In this document: piece by piece, positions 7,751 through 17,269 of the stretch
Layout of the letters: each line of letters starts with the position of its first letter
Numbering within the stretch: the stretch's first letter is position 1
Source: Bacteroidota bacterium
GTDB taxonomy: Bacteria; Bacteroidota; Ignavibacteria; Ignavibacteriales; Melioribacteraceae
NCBI GenBank assembly: GCA_021820065.1
Contig: JAKAEE010000001.1
Coordinates: 1-64,000 of the forward strand
Direction: 5' to 3'
Length of the DNA stretch: 64,000 nt
The notes under the pieces: model-generated
The model's database searches: none
What the model was told of the DNA's origin: nothing
What the model saw: the letters and a program-made list of their open reading frames with translations, nothing else
Position numbers and translations under genes: made by a program

Positions 7751-9856
7751 ATGAAAATCCTAATGCTCACGTCATTCTTACTTATCTTTCCTCTTTCTCA
7801 GTACGCTCAATGGAAAAATTTAAGTCCAATTTCCGGTATCGATGTTACATCAATGACAAATTTGGGAAGTGAGATTTTCGTCGGAACAACCGACAAAGGT
7901 ATTTATCACTCTACCGACAGCGGAAATCTATGGGCACGGTATAACGCTGGGTTATCAGACTATAACATAACAGCTTTGATAAACTCAGGCGGCAATGTCC
8001 TAGCTGGGACGAGATACGGCGGCGTTTTCAAGCTGAAAGGAAAAAATTGGTTGTCTGCTAATATATGCAATTGCGGCGGGCCAACTATTTACTCTCTGGG
8101 CATTTGCGGAACTAAAACTTACGCTGGCGTTAACAATTCGATCTATCAATCCGCGGATTACGGATCTACCTGGAAAAAAATAAAAGATTTTGGATTTGAT
8201 ACGACCGTTACTTCATTTGCTTTTTCCTGCTGTACAGTATTTGCAGGCACCAATGCGAATTCAATTTTTACTTCCGCAGATAGCGGCGCCACTTGGAAAC
8301 AGATGAAGAATTCTCCGCCAAGCATTAACGCTCTTGTCGAGTATCGCGGCGTTCTATACGCCGGGACAGATATTGGCGTTTTTTACAGCGACGCCAACAA
8401 TATTAACGGTTCATGGCAAACTTTGGGCGGATTTTATTTACCGGTAGCTTCGCTTTCATTTTCAGGAAACAATTTGCTTGCGGGAACAAAAGGTTACGGC
8501 ATTGTAAAATATGTCGATCCTCTCTGGGTAAGCGCTAACGCCGGCATTTACGATCGGTGGGTTAACGCAATACTTGTTAACGGCTCCAACATATTTATCG
8601 GGACAAAAACATACGGGGTTTATTTATCAACCGATAATACAGTGACCTGGGCGGCGGCAAATAACGGATTGGTGGAAAACAGCGTTAGAGATATGGCGAT
8701 GGACGGGAACAAACTTTTCGTTTTGATGAATAACGACAATGGAATTTATCGTACTACCGACGACGGAACCACATGGCAATTAATGAGTAACGGTCTGAAG
8801 ACTTTTAAAGGATTTACATTCATAACAAAATATAACGGGCAACTTTTTGCCGGCGGACTTAACGGATTTTATCAGACGCCGACAACTTCATCAAACTGGG
8901 TAAAAAGCACGTTGAACCAAACCGTCAGTTATTTATTTGTCGATAACAAGAACTACTGCGCCGGCGGCGTTGATAATTTTGACGAGACGCTTGTTTATTA
9001 TTCAAACGACAGCGGCACAACATGGAACAGTTCTCGCGTGATGGCGTTCGGTTTTGTTAATAATTTTCACAAAACAGGAACAAGACTTTTGGCGGGACAC
9101 CAATCAAGCGGCGTTTTGATTAGCGACGACGGCGGCAAAAGCTGGACAGAAAATAATTGGGGATTAAATAGTGCCGGTTCAAAAAATGTTTGGAAACTTG
9201 CCGAGACAACAAATTATTTGTTCGCCGCAACTCACGGATCGATTTACCGCGCACAGAAATCGGTTACGCCTTACAAATGGCAGGAGGTAGCTTTCTTTAA
9301 TACGGATATTTATGATATGCTTGTAACGCAAGGTGATACAATTTATGTTGCGCCTTACGGTGAAGGCGTATATGCATCGTCCAACGATGGAGATGTCTGG
9401 TGGACGGAGAATGATGGCTTGCTGGATTTAAATATAATTTCGCTCGCTGAATCCGGGGGGAGTAAAATTTATTGCTCATCGCTTTCAAGCGGAATTTACT
9501 TACGAAATAAATCAACAGTCACTTCGGTAGAAAAAGAAACATCAAGTATTCCAAACGATGTTCAGCTTTATCAGAACTATCCAAATCCGTTTAATCCTAG
9601 TACAACAATAAAATTTTCTGTTCCTTCTGTAGAGACGTACCATGGAACGTCTTTACAACACGTTGTGCTGAAAGTTTACGATTTGTTGGGAAGAGAAGTT
9701 TCAACGCTTGTTAACGAAGAAAAAGCGCCGGGGAATTATGAAGTGAAGTTTAATGTAGAGACTCGCAGCGGCGAGTCTCTACCGAGTGGCGTTTATTTTT
9801 ATAGGTTGACTGCCGGTTCGTATTCTGAGGTAAAGAAGATGGTGTTGCTAAAATAA
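7751..9856 (+). CDS. Secreted propeller-repeat protein with T9SS C-terminal sorting domain
   Basis: About 701 residues from the ATG at 7751, which starts the signal peptide (cleavage near QYA-Q); a GTG at 7703 would add 16 residues before it. The body consists of repeated BNR/sialidase-like or Y-Y-Y-like blades with recurring STDSG.TW and IYRTTDDGTTW motifs, suggesting one or two beta-propellers. The C-terminus carries the type IX sorting domain (YQNYPNPFNPSTTIKFSVP to SGVYFYRLTAGSYSEVKKMVLLK), so it should cross the outer membrane by T9SS and be anchored or released. Two 28-bp palindromic repeats have been absorbed into this domain. Ligand or activity unknown. Confidence 0.85.
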   Translation: MKILMLTSFLLIFPLSQYAQWKNLSPISGIDVTSMTNLGSEIFVGTTDKGIYHSTDSGNLWARYNAGLSDYNITALINSGGNVLAGTRYGGVFKLKGKNWLSANICNCGGPTIYSLGICGTKTYAGVNNSIYQSADYGSTWKKIKDFGFDTTVTSFAFSCCTVFAGTNANSIFTSADSGATWKQMKNSPPSINALVEYRGVLYAGTDIGVFYSDANNINGSWQTLGGFYLPVASLSFSGNNLLAGTKGYGIVKYVDPLWVSANAGIYDRWVNAILVNGSNIFIGTKTYGVYLSTDNTVTWAAANNGLVENSVRDMAMDGNKLFVLMNNDNGIYRTTDDGTTWQLMSNGLKTFKGFTFITKYNGQLFAGGLNGFYQTPTTSSNWVKSTLNQTVSYLFVDNKNYCAGGVDNFDETLVYYSNDSGTTWNSSRVMAFGFVNNFHKTGTRLLAGHQSSGVLISDDGGKSWTENNWGLNSAGSKNVWKLAETTNYLFAATHGSIYRAQKSVTPYKWQEVAFFNTDIYDMLVTQGDTIYVAPYGEGVYASSNDGDVWWTENDGLLDLNIISLAESGGSKIYCSSLSSGIYLRNKSTVTSVEKETSSIPNDVQLYQNYPNPFNPSTTIKFSVPSVETYHGTSLQHVVLKVYDLLGREVSTLVNEEKAPGNYEVKFNVETRSGESLPSGVYFYRLTAGSYSEVKKMVLLK
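9629..9656. repeat. 28-bp palindromic repeat inside the T9SS sorting domain (copy 1)
   Basis: Begins GTAGAGACGT and ends ACGTCTTTAC around a CCATGG centre; nearly perfectly self-complementary. Read in frame it encodes VETYHGTSL. It falls between KFSVPS and LKVYDLLGREV, where homologous sorting domains have a short loop. Confidence 0.7.
9755..9782. repeat. 28-bp palindromic repeat inside the T9SS sorting domain (copy 2)
   Basis: Begins GTAGAGACTCGC and ends GCGAGTCTCTAC; the 12-bp arms are perfectly complementary. It is read in the same frame as copy 1 and gives VETRSGESL, again in a loop, just before PSGVYFYRL. Confidence 0.75.
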
Positions 9857-9895
9857 TTTTTTTATCAACCATTCCTATTCATTAAACATAACGAT

Positions 9896-10570
9896 ATGAG
9901 AATATTAGTAGTTGAAGACGAAAAAAAAGTCGCCTCTTTTATAAAAAAAGGTTTGGAGGAAGAACTCTTCCAGGTAGATACTGCCGGCAACGGAAAAGAA
10001 GGTTTAGATCGCGCACTTCATGAAGAGTACGACCTAATCATCAGCGATATAATGATGCCCCAGATGAGCGGCATTCAAATGATAAAGGAACTACGCGGCA
10101 ATAACATTGAGACACCAATTCTTTTACTTACAATAAAAGACAGCACAAAAGACAAAGTGGACGGACTCGACAGCGGCGCCGATGATTATTTAACTAAACC
10201 TTTTGCGTTTGAAGAATTGATTGCGCGTGTTAGAGCGCTGTTAAGAAGAAAAGAGACCCAGAAGAGCAATGTGCTAACAATCGATAATCTGCGAATGGAT
10301 TTGGTGGCTCATAAAGTGTTGAGGGACAATAAAGAAATTATTTTAACGCCGCGGGAATATTCCATTCTCGAATATCTGCTGAGGAACAAGAACAAAATTG
10401 TTTCCAGAACAAAACTAATTGAGCATGTTTACGATTTTCATTTCGACAGCGGCACAAACGTTATTGATGTCTATATCAATAAGCTGCGCTCCAAGATAGA
10501 CCAAAATACTGCCAAGCAGCTAATTCAAACTGTTCGGGGAACGGGGTACATAATAAAAGAACAGAATTGA
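9896..10570 (+). CDS. OmpR-family response regulator
   Basis: 224 residues. The receiver domain (1-118) has the phosphoacceptor D51 in LIISDIMMP, the acidic pair E7/D8 and the conserved Lys in LTKPFAF. The C-terminal winged helix (about 128-222) shows LTPREYSILEYL and the VRGTGYII wing. It binds DNA when phosphorylated by the kinase 7 bases downstream. The pair resembles CusR/CusS-type or envelope-stress systems. The next genes encode outer-membrane barrels, possible but unproven targets. Confidence 0.93.
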   Translation: MRILVVEDEKKVASFIKKGLEEELFQVDTAGNGKEGLDRALHEEYDLIISDIMMPQMSGIQMIKELRGNNIETPILLLTIKDSTKDKVDGLDSGADDYLTKPFAFEELIARVRALLRRKETQKSNVLTIDNLRMDLVAHKVLRDNKEIILTPREYSILEYLLRNKNKIVSRTKLIEHVYDFHFDSGTNVIDVYINKLRSKIDQNTAKQLIQTVRGTGYIIKEQN

Positions 10571-10577
10571 CTCTGAC

Positions 10578-12002
10578 ATGTTTGCTAAACTAAAACCTTT
10601 TGTTAGCACCACAAGATTTAAGTTCACAATCTGGTACTCTTCGCTATTCCTTTTGCTGGAAATTCTATTAGGAATTTCAATCTATTTTTATCTCAGTAAA
10701 TCATCGCACACAAATCTAGATCTAACATTGAAATCGCAGGCAAGAGCAATTCTGCGGGTTGTTGAAGAGAAACATGTTGATCTGGATTCTTTTGAACCGG
10801 GACCGGTTTACAGAAGCGAGGACGAACTGATTTGGGATATCATTTACGATGCGCTAGTATTCAACCGCCGCAATACCTATGTCGAAATTTCCACGTTGAA
10901 TAAAATAGTTTTTAAAACCGCCAATCTCGGAAACATTAATCTTCCATTCTCCGAGCACAAAGTAAAAGAATCCATATTCGATTTTCGGAATGGTGATCTT
11001 TCCGAAGATGTCATTCGAGCTTGCCAGATGCAAGGGAAACGCTATACGGTCGTTGTTGCTTATCCAAAGGAATTTATAGAACAAACTTTGAACGGATTGA
11101 GAAGCATCTACATCAGAGTGGCGCCTGTATTTCTTATAATCTCTTTTCTAGGAGGATGGCTGCTCACATCAAAATCGCTTTCCAGAATCGATGCCATCAT
11201 AAAGAAAACGGAAGAGATAACCGCTCAAAGTTTGGATGAAACGATTCCGGGCGGCGAGTATTACGATGAATACGGACGACTGGTTAACAAGATGAATGAA
11301 ATGATCCAACGAATAAAGAAATCCGTCGATTATATGAATCAATTTTCCGTATCAGCCGCTCACGAGCTAAAGACTCCGCTAACAATTCTCCGCGGTGAAA
11401 TCGAGCTTGCTCTTAAGTCTCCCAAAACTCCCAATCAATACACTGAAGTTCTTAAGAGTAATTACGAAGAAACAATCCGGTTGATAAAGATAGTTGATAA
11501 TCTTTTCTTCATTTCAAAAAGCGACAATGCTTTAATCAACATTCAAAAGAAGGAAGTGGAATTGAATTCCTTCTTAAATAATATTGTGAACAGCATGAAA
11601 ATACTGGGATATGATAAAAATATGAATCTGGTTTTCACAGCTAAAGACGAACTAAAGGTTAATATAGACCCCGCGTTACTTACTCAAGCGCTTTCAAACG
11701 TGCTGGATAATGCTTTCAAGTTTGGGACAGACAGCACAACCGTTACCATTAACACAAGAAGAATCAACGGCAGTTTTGAAATAAACATTACCAATTACGG
11801 TGAAGGAATTTCGGAGGAATCAATTAACAAAATATTCGAGCGGTTTTACCGCGCCGATACACCTCAAACCAAACATACCGGAGGCGTTGGTCTGGGGCTT
11901 TCCGTCGTAAAATCTATAATGAATCTTCATGGCGGCGATGTTGACGTAAAGTCCGCCCTCAACGACAAAACAACTTTCTTATTAACCTTGCCGATAGCCT
12001 GA
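10578..12002 (+). CDS. Membrane sensor histidine kinase
   Basis: 474 residues. Transmembrane helices at about 17-39 and 179-197 flank a sensor region of about 140 residues. A HAMP-like linker follows, then HisKA with phospho-His H262 (SAAHELKTPLT), and HATPase_c with N box (NVLDNAFKFG), G1 and G2 (GGVGLGLSVVKSI). It is the partner of the preceding response regulator. The signal is unknown; the sensor region has no obvious metal-binding motif. Confidence 0.93.
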   Translation: MFAKLKPFVSTTRFKFTIWYSSLFLLLEILLGISIYFYLSKSSHTNLDLTLKSQARAILRVVEEKHVDLDSFEPGPVYRSEDELIWDIIYDALVFNRRNTYVEISTLNKIVFKTANLGNINLPFSEHKVKESIFDFRNGDLSEDVIRACQMQGKRYTVVVAYPKEFIEQTLNGLRSIYIRVAPVFLIISFLGGWLLTSKSLSRIDAIIKKTEEITAQSLDETIPGGEYYDEYGRLVNKMNEMIQRIKKSVDYMNQFSVSAAHELKTPLTILRGEIELALKSPKTPNQYTEVLKSNYEETIRLIKIVDNLFFISKSDNALINIQKKEVELNSFLNNIVNSMKILGYDKNMNLVFTAKDELKVNIDPALLTQALSNVLDNAFKFGTDSTTVTINTRRINGSFEINITNYGEGISEESINKIFERFYRADTPQTKHTGGVGLGLSVVKSIMNLHGGDVDVKSALNDKTTFLLTLPIA

Positions 12003-12072
12003 CATTTTTCTGTCATCGGCAGGAATTGTTTGTGACATAGGATAAGCAGATTTGTTGAACACGTTCTTTAAA

Positions 12073-12101
12073 TTGACAATCGAAAATCTAAGTAGTATTT
12101 T
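12073..12101 (+). promoter_or_regulatory. Putative promoter of the beta-barrel gene pair
   Basis: TTGACA at 12073-12078, a 17-base spacer, and TATTTT at 12096-12101, with a leader of about 70 bases to the ATG at 12176. Same architecture as the nirK promoter. Confidence 0.5.
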
Positions 12102-12175
12102 TTAACAATATGAAATGATATCAATCAAATAAACACAATAACACAAATCCTCTCACAAAATAAAAAGGAGTTAAA

Positions 12176-12787
12176 ATGAAAACAGCTTCAAGATTAGTCG
12201 GTTTTAGAAAGACCGTTCTTGTTGTTTTTCTTTTCTTGTTCACGGCAGTTTTAACTCATGCGCAAACCTCTTCAAGTTTTGCCTCAATGTCTAGTTCTCC
12301 CGCAGCAGGTTCCGGCACAAATTGGATCATCGGCGGAAGAATTGGTATGGCAATAGGAAGCGGATTCGGCGGTTCCACAGTTGGATTAGCAATTGGCCCA
12401 ATGGCTGAAGTTTTGTTTAACAAAAATATGGCGGTTGGAACAGAATTAAACATCAATACCTTTAGCGGAACACCGGTTGAATGGGCAGATTATTTTAAGT
12501 ACTACTTTGACATTCCCGGTTCCACTGTAAAACCATATGCAAATGCCGGACTAAGTTTGTGGTTTGCTACTGACGGACCGTATTTTGCAATTCGGTTTGG
12601 CGGCGGCGCTAATTTCAAAGTTGCCAACAATCTCTACATCCCGGCAGATCTTCAGATTGGTCCTATTTTTTACAGCACAAAAACTGCCGGATTTGATTAC
12701 AACACTTTTCAGCCCACTACAACTTCATCAACAAAAACAATATTCTATATTGGCATAACAACCGGCATTAGATATGAACTCCCATAA
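12176..12787 (+). CDS. Outer-membrane beta-barrel protein
   Basis: 203 residues. A signal peptide (about 1-30, ending THA-Q) is followed by alternating strands rich in Gly and aromatic residues (WIIGGRIGMAIGSGF, FAIRFGGGANFKVANNLYIPADLQIGP, FYIGITTGIRYEL), typical of small 8-stranded barrels. RBS AAAGGAG lies 7 bases before the ATG. It precedes a second barrel gene by 29 bases. Function is probably structural or porin-like. Confidence 0.75.
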   Translation: MKTASRLVGFRKTVLVVFLFLFTAVLTHAQTSSSFASMSSSPAAGSGTNWIIGGRIGMAIGSGFGGSTVGLAIGPMAEVLFNKNMAVGTELNINTFSGTPVEWADYFKYYFDIPGSTVKPYANAGLSLWFATDGPYFAIRFGGGANFKVANNLYIPADLQIGPIFYSTKTAGFDYNTFQPTTTSSTKTIFYIGITTGIRYELP

Positions 12788-12816
12788 AATAATTAACTAA
12801 CTGAGAGGGTTACAAT

Positions 12817-13473
12817 ATGAAAAAAATTTTTGTACTGATTTTAGCAGCAACACTGCTTATTGCATCTACCAATATGCAGGCTCAAACCACAGTGAGCGTT
12901 GGCGCAAGAGCTGGGTTAAACATTGCCAATTTTTCTTTTGATCCGGATGTAGCAACCGGAGTCACTAAATCGTCACGAACCGGATTCAAATTTGGCGGCG
13001 CTCTTGAAGTTGGGTTTGCACCAATGTTTGCTCTTCAAGTCGAACCGATGTTTTCAACCGGCGGAAGTGAACTTAGCGGACCCGGTGGAAAGCTCACTTT
13101 TAAAACATCTCTTATAGAAATTCCAATCTTATTCAAAGTTAAGATTCCCGTAGCCGGTTCAGTTACACCATATGCATTTGTCGGACCAAATTTGGGTTTG
13201 GTTCTATCGTCAAAATCGCTGCTTGAAGCGGGCGGTCAATCTCAAGAAACCGATTGGAAAGATCAAACATCCTCCATAAACTTTGCTCTGGATTTTGGCG
13301 CTGGCGCCGGATTTAAGGTAGCCCCGTTAACTACAATCCTTTTAGATGTTCGTTATTCTCTGGGTCTAGCAAATATACTTAACGACAAAGGAAAGCAAGC
13401 GTATGGCGGCGACCAGTCTATAAAGACTACAGGATTTCAGATCATTGCTGGTGTGATGTTCGGTTTGAATTAG
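12817..13473 (+). CDS. Outer-membrane beta-barrel protein (PorT-like family)
   Basis: 218 residues. Signal peptide of about 22 residues (ending MQA-Q), then the characteristic start VSVGARAGLNIANFSF of the OMP_b-brl_2/PorT-type family, with strands such as LQVEPMFSTGG, EIPILFKVKIPV, PYAFVGPNLGLVL and TTILLDVRYSLGL. It forms an operon with the preceding barrel and is followed by a strong terminator. The T9SS subunit PorT itself is not proven; many paralogues exist. Confidence 0.78.
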   Translation: MKKIFVLILAATLLIASTNMQAQTTVSVGARAGLNIANFSFDPDVATGVTKSSRTGFKFGGALEVGFAPMFALQVEPMFSTGGSELSGPGGKLTFKTSLIEIPILFKVKIPVAGSVTPYAFVGPNLGLVLSSKSLLEAGGQSQETDWKDQTSSINFALDFGAGAGFKVAPLTTILLDVRYSLGLANILNDKGKQAYGGDQSIKTTGFQIIAGVMFGLN

Positions 13474-13500
13474 AAGAATTAATCCATAAAACAAAAAACA

Positions 13501-13530
13501 AAAAAGCCCCGAGTTAGTCGGGGCTTTTTT
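13501..13530. terminator. Bidirectional rho-independent terminator
   Basis: AAAAAGCCCCGA (13501-13512), loop GTTAG, TCGGGGCTTTTTT (13518-13530). It sits between the convergent barrel operon and the rlpA-like gene, and its A- and T-tracts serve both directions. Confidence 0.92.
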
Positions 13531-13531
13531 A

Positions 13532-14008
13532 TCAGTTCAATGTGCTTATTGGACTTGTATCTTTGAGAGCAATTTCTTTGACTGTTACTTTTATTACACC
13601 CCGACTTATCATGCCTAAAGCCTGGGCTGTACCTTTGGATAGATCCAGATCGCGACCATCAATGTATGGTCCCCGGTCGTTAATTCTAACAATAACAGAT
13701 TTTCCATTACGAATGTTTGTTACTTTCAATACAGTTCCAAAAGGTAAGGACTTGTGCGCCGCCGTTAGAGCCATCTGATTATATATCTCTCCATTAGCTG
13801 TTAGCTTTCCATGAAAGCGCGGTCCGTACCAAGATGCCGTCATAATACCAATATCATTATATTCAACAGAAGTAAGATTCGGTTTTGCATCTTTGCTTAT
13901 TGTTATTTTAGTAAAGCCACTATTCTCGCCCGCAGCTGTATCGCTCAAATCTACAAACGCAAGACAGGCGGTTATAAGTATAATGGAAACTATTTTTAAC
14001 GTACGCAA
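13532..14008 (-). CDS. rlpA: RlpA-like septal ring lytic transglycosylase (lipoprotein)
   Basis: 158 residues. The N-terminal segment contains a plausible lipobox (ITA-C15). The double-psi beta-barrel domain spans about 54-148: [29 protein letters not shown] and the catalytic-region VRINDRGPY with Asp at about 111, then [14 protein letters not shown]. RlpA cleaves peptidoglycan strands lacking stem peptides. There is no C-terminal SPOR domain, so this is the short form. Confidence 0.88.
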   Translation of the reverse strand: MRTLKIVSIILITACLAFVDLSDTAAGENSGFTKITISKDAKPNLTSVEYNDIGIMTASWYGPRFHGKLTANGEIYNQMALTAAHKSLPFGTVLKVTNIRNGKSVIVRINDRGPYIDGRDLDLSKGTAQALGMISRGVIKVTVKEIALKDTSPISTLN

Positions 14009-14081
14009 ATTTAACCTCTTAATTAGTTAGACATACCTTTAAGTTCGAGAAAAAGAAAACCCTAGGCGGAAAACAGTAGTG

Positions 14082-14420
14082 TTATATTTTAAATCTAGAC
14101 GTGAACCAAATATCGGTTCGTCTAACATTTTCGCCGGGCAGAAGAGCATTATGGGAAAAAATGAAATTTAGAGAAGTTAGTGAAAACGAATTGCTAGCTT
14201 CCAAAGAGATGTGATTTTTTAGGTTTTTAACAATACTAGTCATTTTCGACAATTCATTTACATTGTCGCAAGCAATATCACTTGGAATGACTTTCACCGA
14301 AACAGCAATTTTATAGGAGAAGCCATCTCTTTGACTGAGCGACGTTGACTTTGCCGAAGCAATGCCTGCCGAAAGGAAGAAAACCAGAATCGTTAAGTAT
14401 GTAAAGCTTTTAACTTTCAA
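14082..14420 (-). CDS. Hypothetical exported protein
   Basis: 112 residues starting at TTG (14418-14420). A signal peptide (about 1-23, ending SAGIASA) is followed by a short domain with one cysteine and no recognised motif. The non-ATG start and lack of a clear RBS make it less certain than its neighbours. Confidence 0.45.
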   Translation of the reverse strand: MKVKSFTYLTILVFFLSAGIASAKSTSLSQRDGFSYKIAVSVKVIPSDIACDNVNELSKMTSIVKNLKNHISLEASNSFSLTSLNFIFSHNALLPGENVRRTDIWFTSRFKI

Positions 14421-14788
14421 TTTAAACCACTTTATTGAGACTAACCAAAATCTTCTAAACTAAATTTAGGCAATTATTGTAATACAAGACAACCTTTCGA
14501 GGAACAAAGTTCCATCACCAAATTGGAAATGTTTGAAAATTGACTGTTTTCGCAATTTTTAAAAAATGCTGAGTCTGTATGCAACGGTAATCGTTCCTTC
14601 TTTGGCGACAACAAAAGACATTTGCCTGCTTCCAGAGACAACAACTTTGAAACACATAACTGTTCTCGAACACTACTTTGGAAGGCGGCTTAGAACAAGA
14701 TCATCAAAGTAAACTGACTGATTTATCCAGTGCGTGATTTCAACTCTGAATGCTTTTTCATAATTTGACAAATAAAAATCGCCGCATC
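14421..14788. other. Gene-free stretch
   Basis: About 370 A+T-rich bases between a divergent hypothetical gene and the glycosyltransferase. It should contain promoters for both directions, but I see no convincing -35/-10 pair, tRNA, hairpin or repeat. Confidence 0.5.
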
Positions 14789-16258
14789 ATGAGAGTTTTT
14801 TCAGCCGTAATACCTTTTACCGAAATTCAAACGACCTCCGAATTGGCTCGTCAGTTGAACGAATCAGACCAGGTGGAAGAAATCTTCATTTACTCTCCTC
14901 TTCCTTCCGGTATTAAACTGCCCAACTGCAAGGACCTCATTCTTGATTCAATTCAAAGCTCGGTTTCGCTTCGGACAATTGCCGGTATTTTAAGGACGGA
15001 ATACTTGCTTCTTAGCATCAGAGAGACTGGAATATCGTTCTCCCCATCTTCACTCGGTCGTTTTCTGACTGTTGTTTCGGCATCAGATGCGGGAATAATT
15101 TACTCAGATTTCTATGAAAGGAAGTCTGGAAAAATTCTTGTTCACCCAACATGCGATTATCAGCTTGGAAGTATTCGTGACGACTTCGATTTTGGCTCAG
15201 TAATGATTATCCATTCGGAAAGTTTCAAAGATGCGGTGATGTCTTCCGGGAAGTCATACCAGTTTGCCGGATTGTACGATATGCGTTTAAGAATTTCCCA
15301 GACTAAGAAGATTCAAAGAATTCCAGAACCGTTATACAACATTGAAGAAATAGATTTTAGAAAATCCGGCGAGAAGCAGTTTGACTACGTTAACCCAAAG
15401 AATCGAAACGTTCAACTGGAAATGGAGAGCGCGGCAACAGATCATCTAAAGCAGATAAACTCTTTTGTGAAACCTCCGTTTAACGAAATTGATTTGACAA
15501 GTGAAAAATTTGAAACTGAAGCTTCCGTGATTATCCCGGTAAAGAATAGAATAAAAACTATCGGCGATGCGGTTTCTTCCGCGCTCAAACAAAGAACAGA
15601 TTTTAAGTTCAACATCATCGTTGTTGATAATCATTCCGATGACGGAACCGCCGAATTGCTAAAGAAACTTTCTACCCAAAACGAAAAAATAATTCATTTA
15701 ATCCCCGGCAGAGAAGATTTGTTGATCGGCGGATGCTGGAGTGAGGCGGTGAACAATCCGTTGTGCGGAAGATTTTCTGTACAATTAGACAGCGATGACG
15801 TTTATAAAGATGAAAGCACCTTGCAGACAATTATCGACACTTTTAAGAAAGAGAAATGCGCAATGGTTATTGGTTCGTACACGTTAACAGATTTTGATTT
15901 GAACGAAATACCGCCCGGATTAATTGACCACAGGGAATGGAGCGCCGATAACGGACCGAATAACGCGCTTAGAATAAACGGTCTTGGCGCGCCGCGGGCG
16001 TTTTATACACCGCTGCTTCGAAAGATTAGTATTCCAAATGTGAGTTATGGCGAAGATTATTTTCTCGGCATTACAATTTCGCGGAATTATAAAATTGGCA
16101 GAGTTTATAATTCTATTTATTATTGCCGTCGTTGGGAAGGGAACACCGATGCCGAACTCGATATCGGGAAGTTAAACGCGCATAATACTTTTAAAGACGG
16201 TTTGCGCACAAACGAAATATTAGCACGACAAAAAATGAATCTAGCGGATAAAACATGA
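14789..16258 (+). CDS. Family 2 glycosyltransferase with N-terminal extension
   Basis: About 489 residues from the ATG at 14789 (MRVFSAVIPF); an ATG at 14750 adds 13 residues, and neither has a strong RBS. The first 245 residues look like a degenerate or second GT-A-like domain. The canonical GT2 domain begins at ASVIIPVKNRIKTIGDAV, with VDNHSDDGTAELL and the metal-binding SVQLDSDDVY. It transfers a sugar from a nucleotide sugar; the acceptor is unknown. The stop overlaps the next start (ATGA), so the two products probably act in one pathway. Confidence 0.85.
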   Translation: MRVFSAVIPFTEIQTTSELARQLNESDQVEEIFIYSPLPSGIKLPNCKDLILDSIQSSVSLRTIAGILRTEYLLLSIRETGISFSPSSLGRFLTVVSASDAGIIYSDFYERKSGKILVHPTCDYQLGSIRDDFDFGSVMIIHSESFKDAVMSSGKSYQFAGLYDMRLRISQTKKIQRIPEPLYNIEEIDFRKSGEKQFDYVNPKNRNVQLEMESAATDHLKQINSFVKPPFNEIDLTSEKFETEASVIIPVKNRIKTIGDAVSSALKQRTDFKFNIIVVDNHSDDGTAELLKKLSTQNEKIIHLIPGREDLLIGGCWSEAVNNPLCGRFSVQLDSDDVYKDESTLQTIIDTFKKEKCAMVIGSYTLTDFDLNEIPPGLIDHREWSADNGPNNALRINGLGAPRAFYTPLLRKISIPNVSYGEDYFLGITISRNYKIGRVYNSIYYCRRWEGNTDAELDIGKLNAHNTFKDGLRTNEILARQKMNLADKT

Positions 16259-17250
16259 TTTTGGAAGTCCGACCAGAAAAGAATAAAAATATTGACTGGT
16301 TAGCCGAGCAGACAAAACAGTTGCTGTCAGATCAAAAAAAATCTTGGCCATTACTAAATAAAAACTACGAAACCTTATCGTCCGTTCAAACCCGCAGCTT
16401 TGAGTTTGACGGATTCGAAGTTGAAGTGCAATTCAATCCCGAGAGAATAAAATCATCCAACGCCGATGTTTCTACTGAAGCAATTAAAGAGCGGCAATGT
16501 TTCCTCTGTTTGGAAAATTTACCGGAAGAACAAAACGGACTTGCGACGAACAACTTTCTAATTCTATGTAATCCTTATCCAATCTTTCCCGAACATTTTA
16601 CAATAGCGAGAAGAAATCACGAGCCGCAACTGATCGAAAATTCTTTCGAGGAGTTGTTAGACTTTTCTCATGAACTTGGCAAGTACTACACGTTATTTTA
16701 CAACGGGCCGCGTTGCGGGGCTTCGGCGCCGGATCATCTGCATTTTCAAGCAGCAACAAAAAACATTATGCCGTTGGAACGGCAGTTCGACGGTATTATC
16801 AATAAGTACTCAACGGCGGTTTTCAGCAACGGAAATACTGAAATCCATTTAATTGAAGACAGCTTGCGAAGTTTTATTTCATTTGAATCAAGAAATAAAC
16901 GAGAGTTACTCTCAACCTTTTTCGTTTTTCTCAATGCGACGAAAAAAGCTTTTCCTTTGGAAGATGAACCGATGATGAACATAACCGCTTCCTTTGAGCA
17001 TGGGATTTGGCAGGTTTTTGTTTTTCCGCGCAATGTTCACAGACCAAAACAATTTTTCGCTAAAGGAGAAAATCAACTGCTTATTAGTCCGGCGGCAGTG
17101 GATTTATGCGGATTGATTATAACTCCCCGTAAAGAAGATTTTGAAAAAATAACCCGCGGCGATATAATCGATATATTCAAACAGATCACTGTTACAAAAG
17201 AGCATTTTGAATTTTTGCGGAAGAAATTAGGCGAGGCGTTTACTTTCTAA
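16255..17250 (+). CDS. DUF4922 protein, GalT/HIT-like nucleotidyl-transferase
   Basis: 331 residues. Key segments are a zinc-type CFLC (82-85), ILCNPYPIFPEHFTIARRNH, and CGASAPDHLHFQA with H161 and H163, the HxH motif of the GalT branch of the HIT superfamily (related to GDP-hexose phosphorylases and ATP adenylyltransferases). It probably moves a nucleotidyl group to or from a sugar phosphate. Tight coupling to a glycosyltransferase supports nucleotide-sugar or disaccharide salvage. The substrate is not identifiable. Confidence 0.8.
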   Translation: MILEVRPEKNKNIDWLAEQTKQLLSDQKKSWPLLNKNYETLSSVQTRSFEFDGFEVEVQFNPERIKSSNADVSTEAIKERQCFLCLENLPEEQNGLATNNFLILCNPYPIFPEHFTIARRNHEPQLIENSFEELLDFSHELGKYYTLFYNGPRCGASAPDHLHFQAATKNIMPLERQFDGIINKYSTAVFSNGNTEIHLIEDSLRSFISFESRNKRELLSTFFVFLNATKKAFPLEDEPMMNITASFEHGIWQVFVFPRNVHRPKQFFAKGENQLLISPAAVDLCGLIITPRKEDFEKITRGDIIDIFKQITVTKEHFEFLRKKLGEAFTF

Positions 17251-17269
17251 ACTGCTTACCGGTTATAAC

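Noticed and set aside
11990..12020. Hairpin at the end of the histidine kinase gene
   Set aside because: Stems GCCGA/TCGGC and TGACA/TGTCA exist but are offset by a bulge and no T tract follows; not called as terminator.
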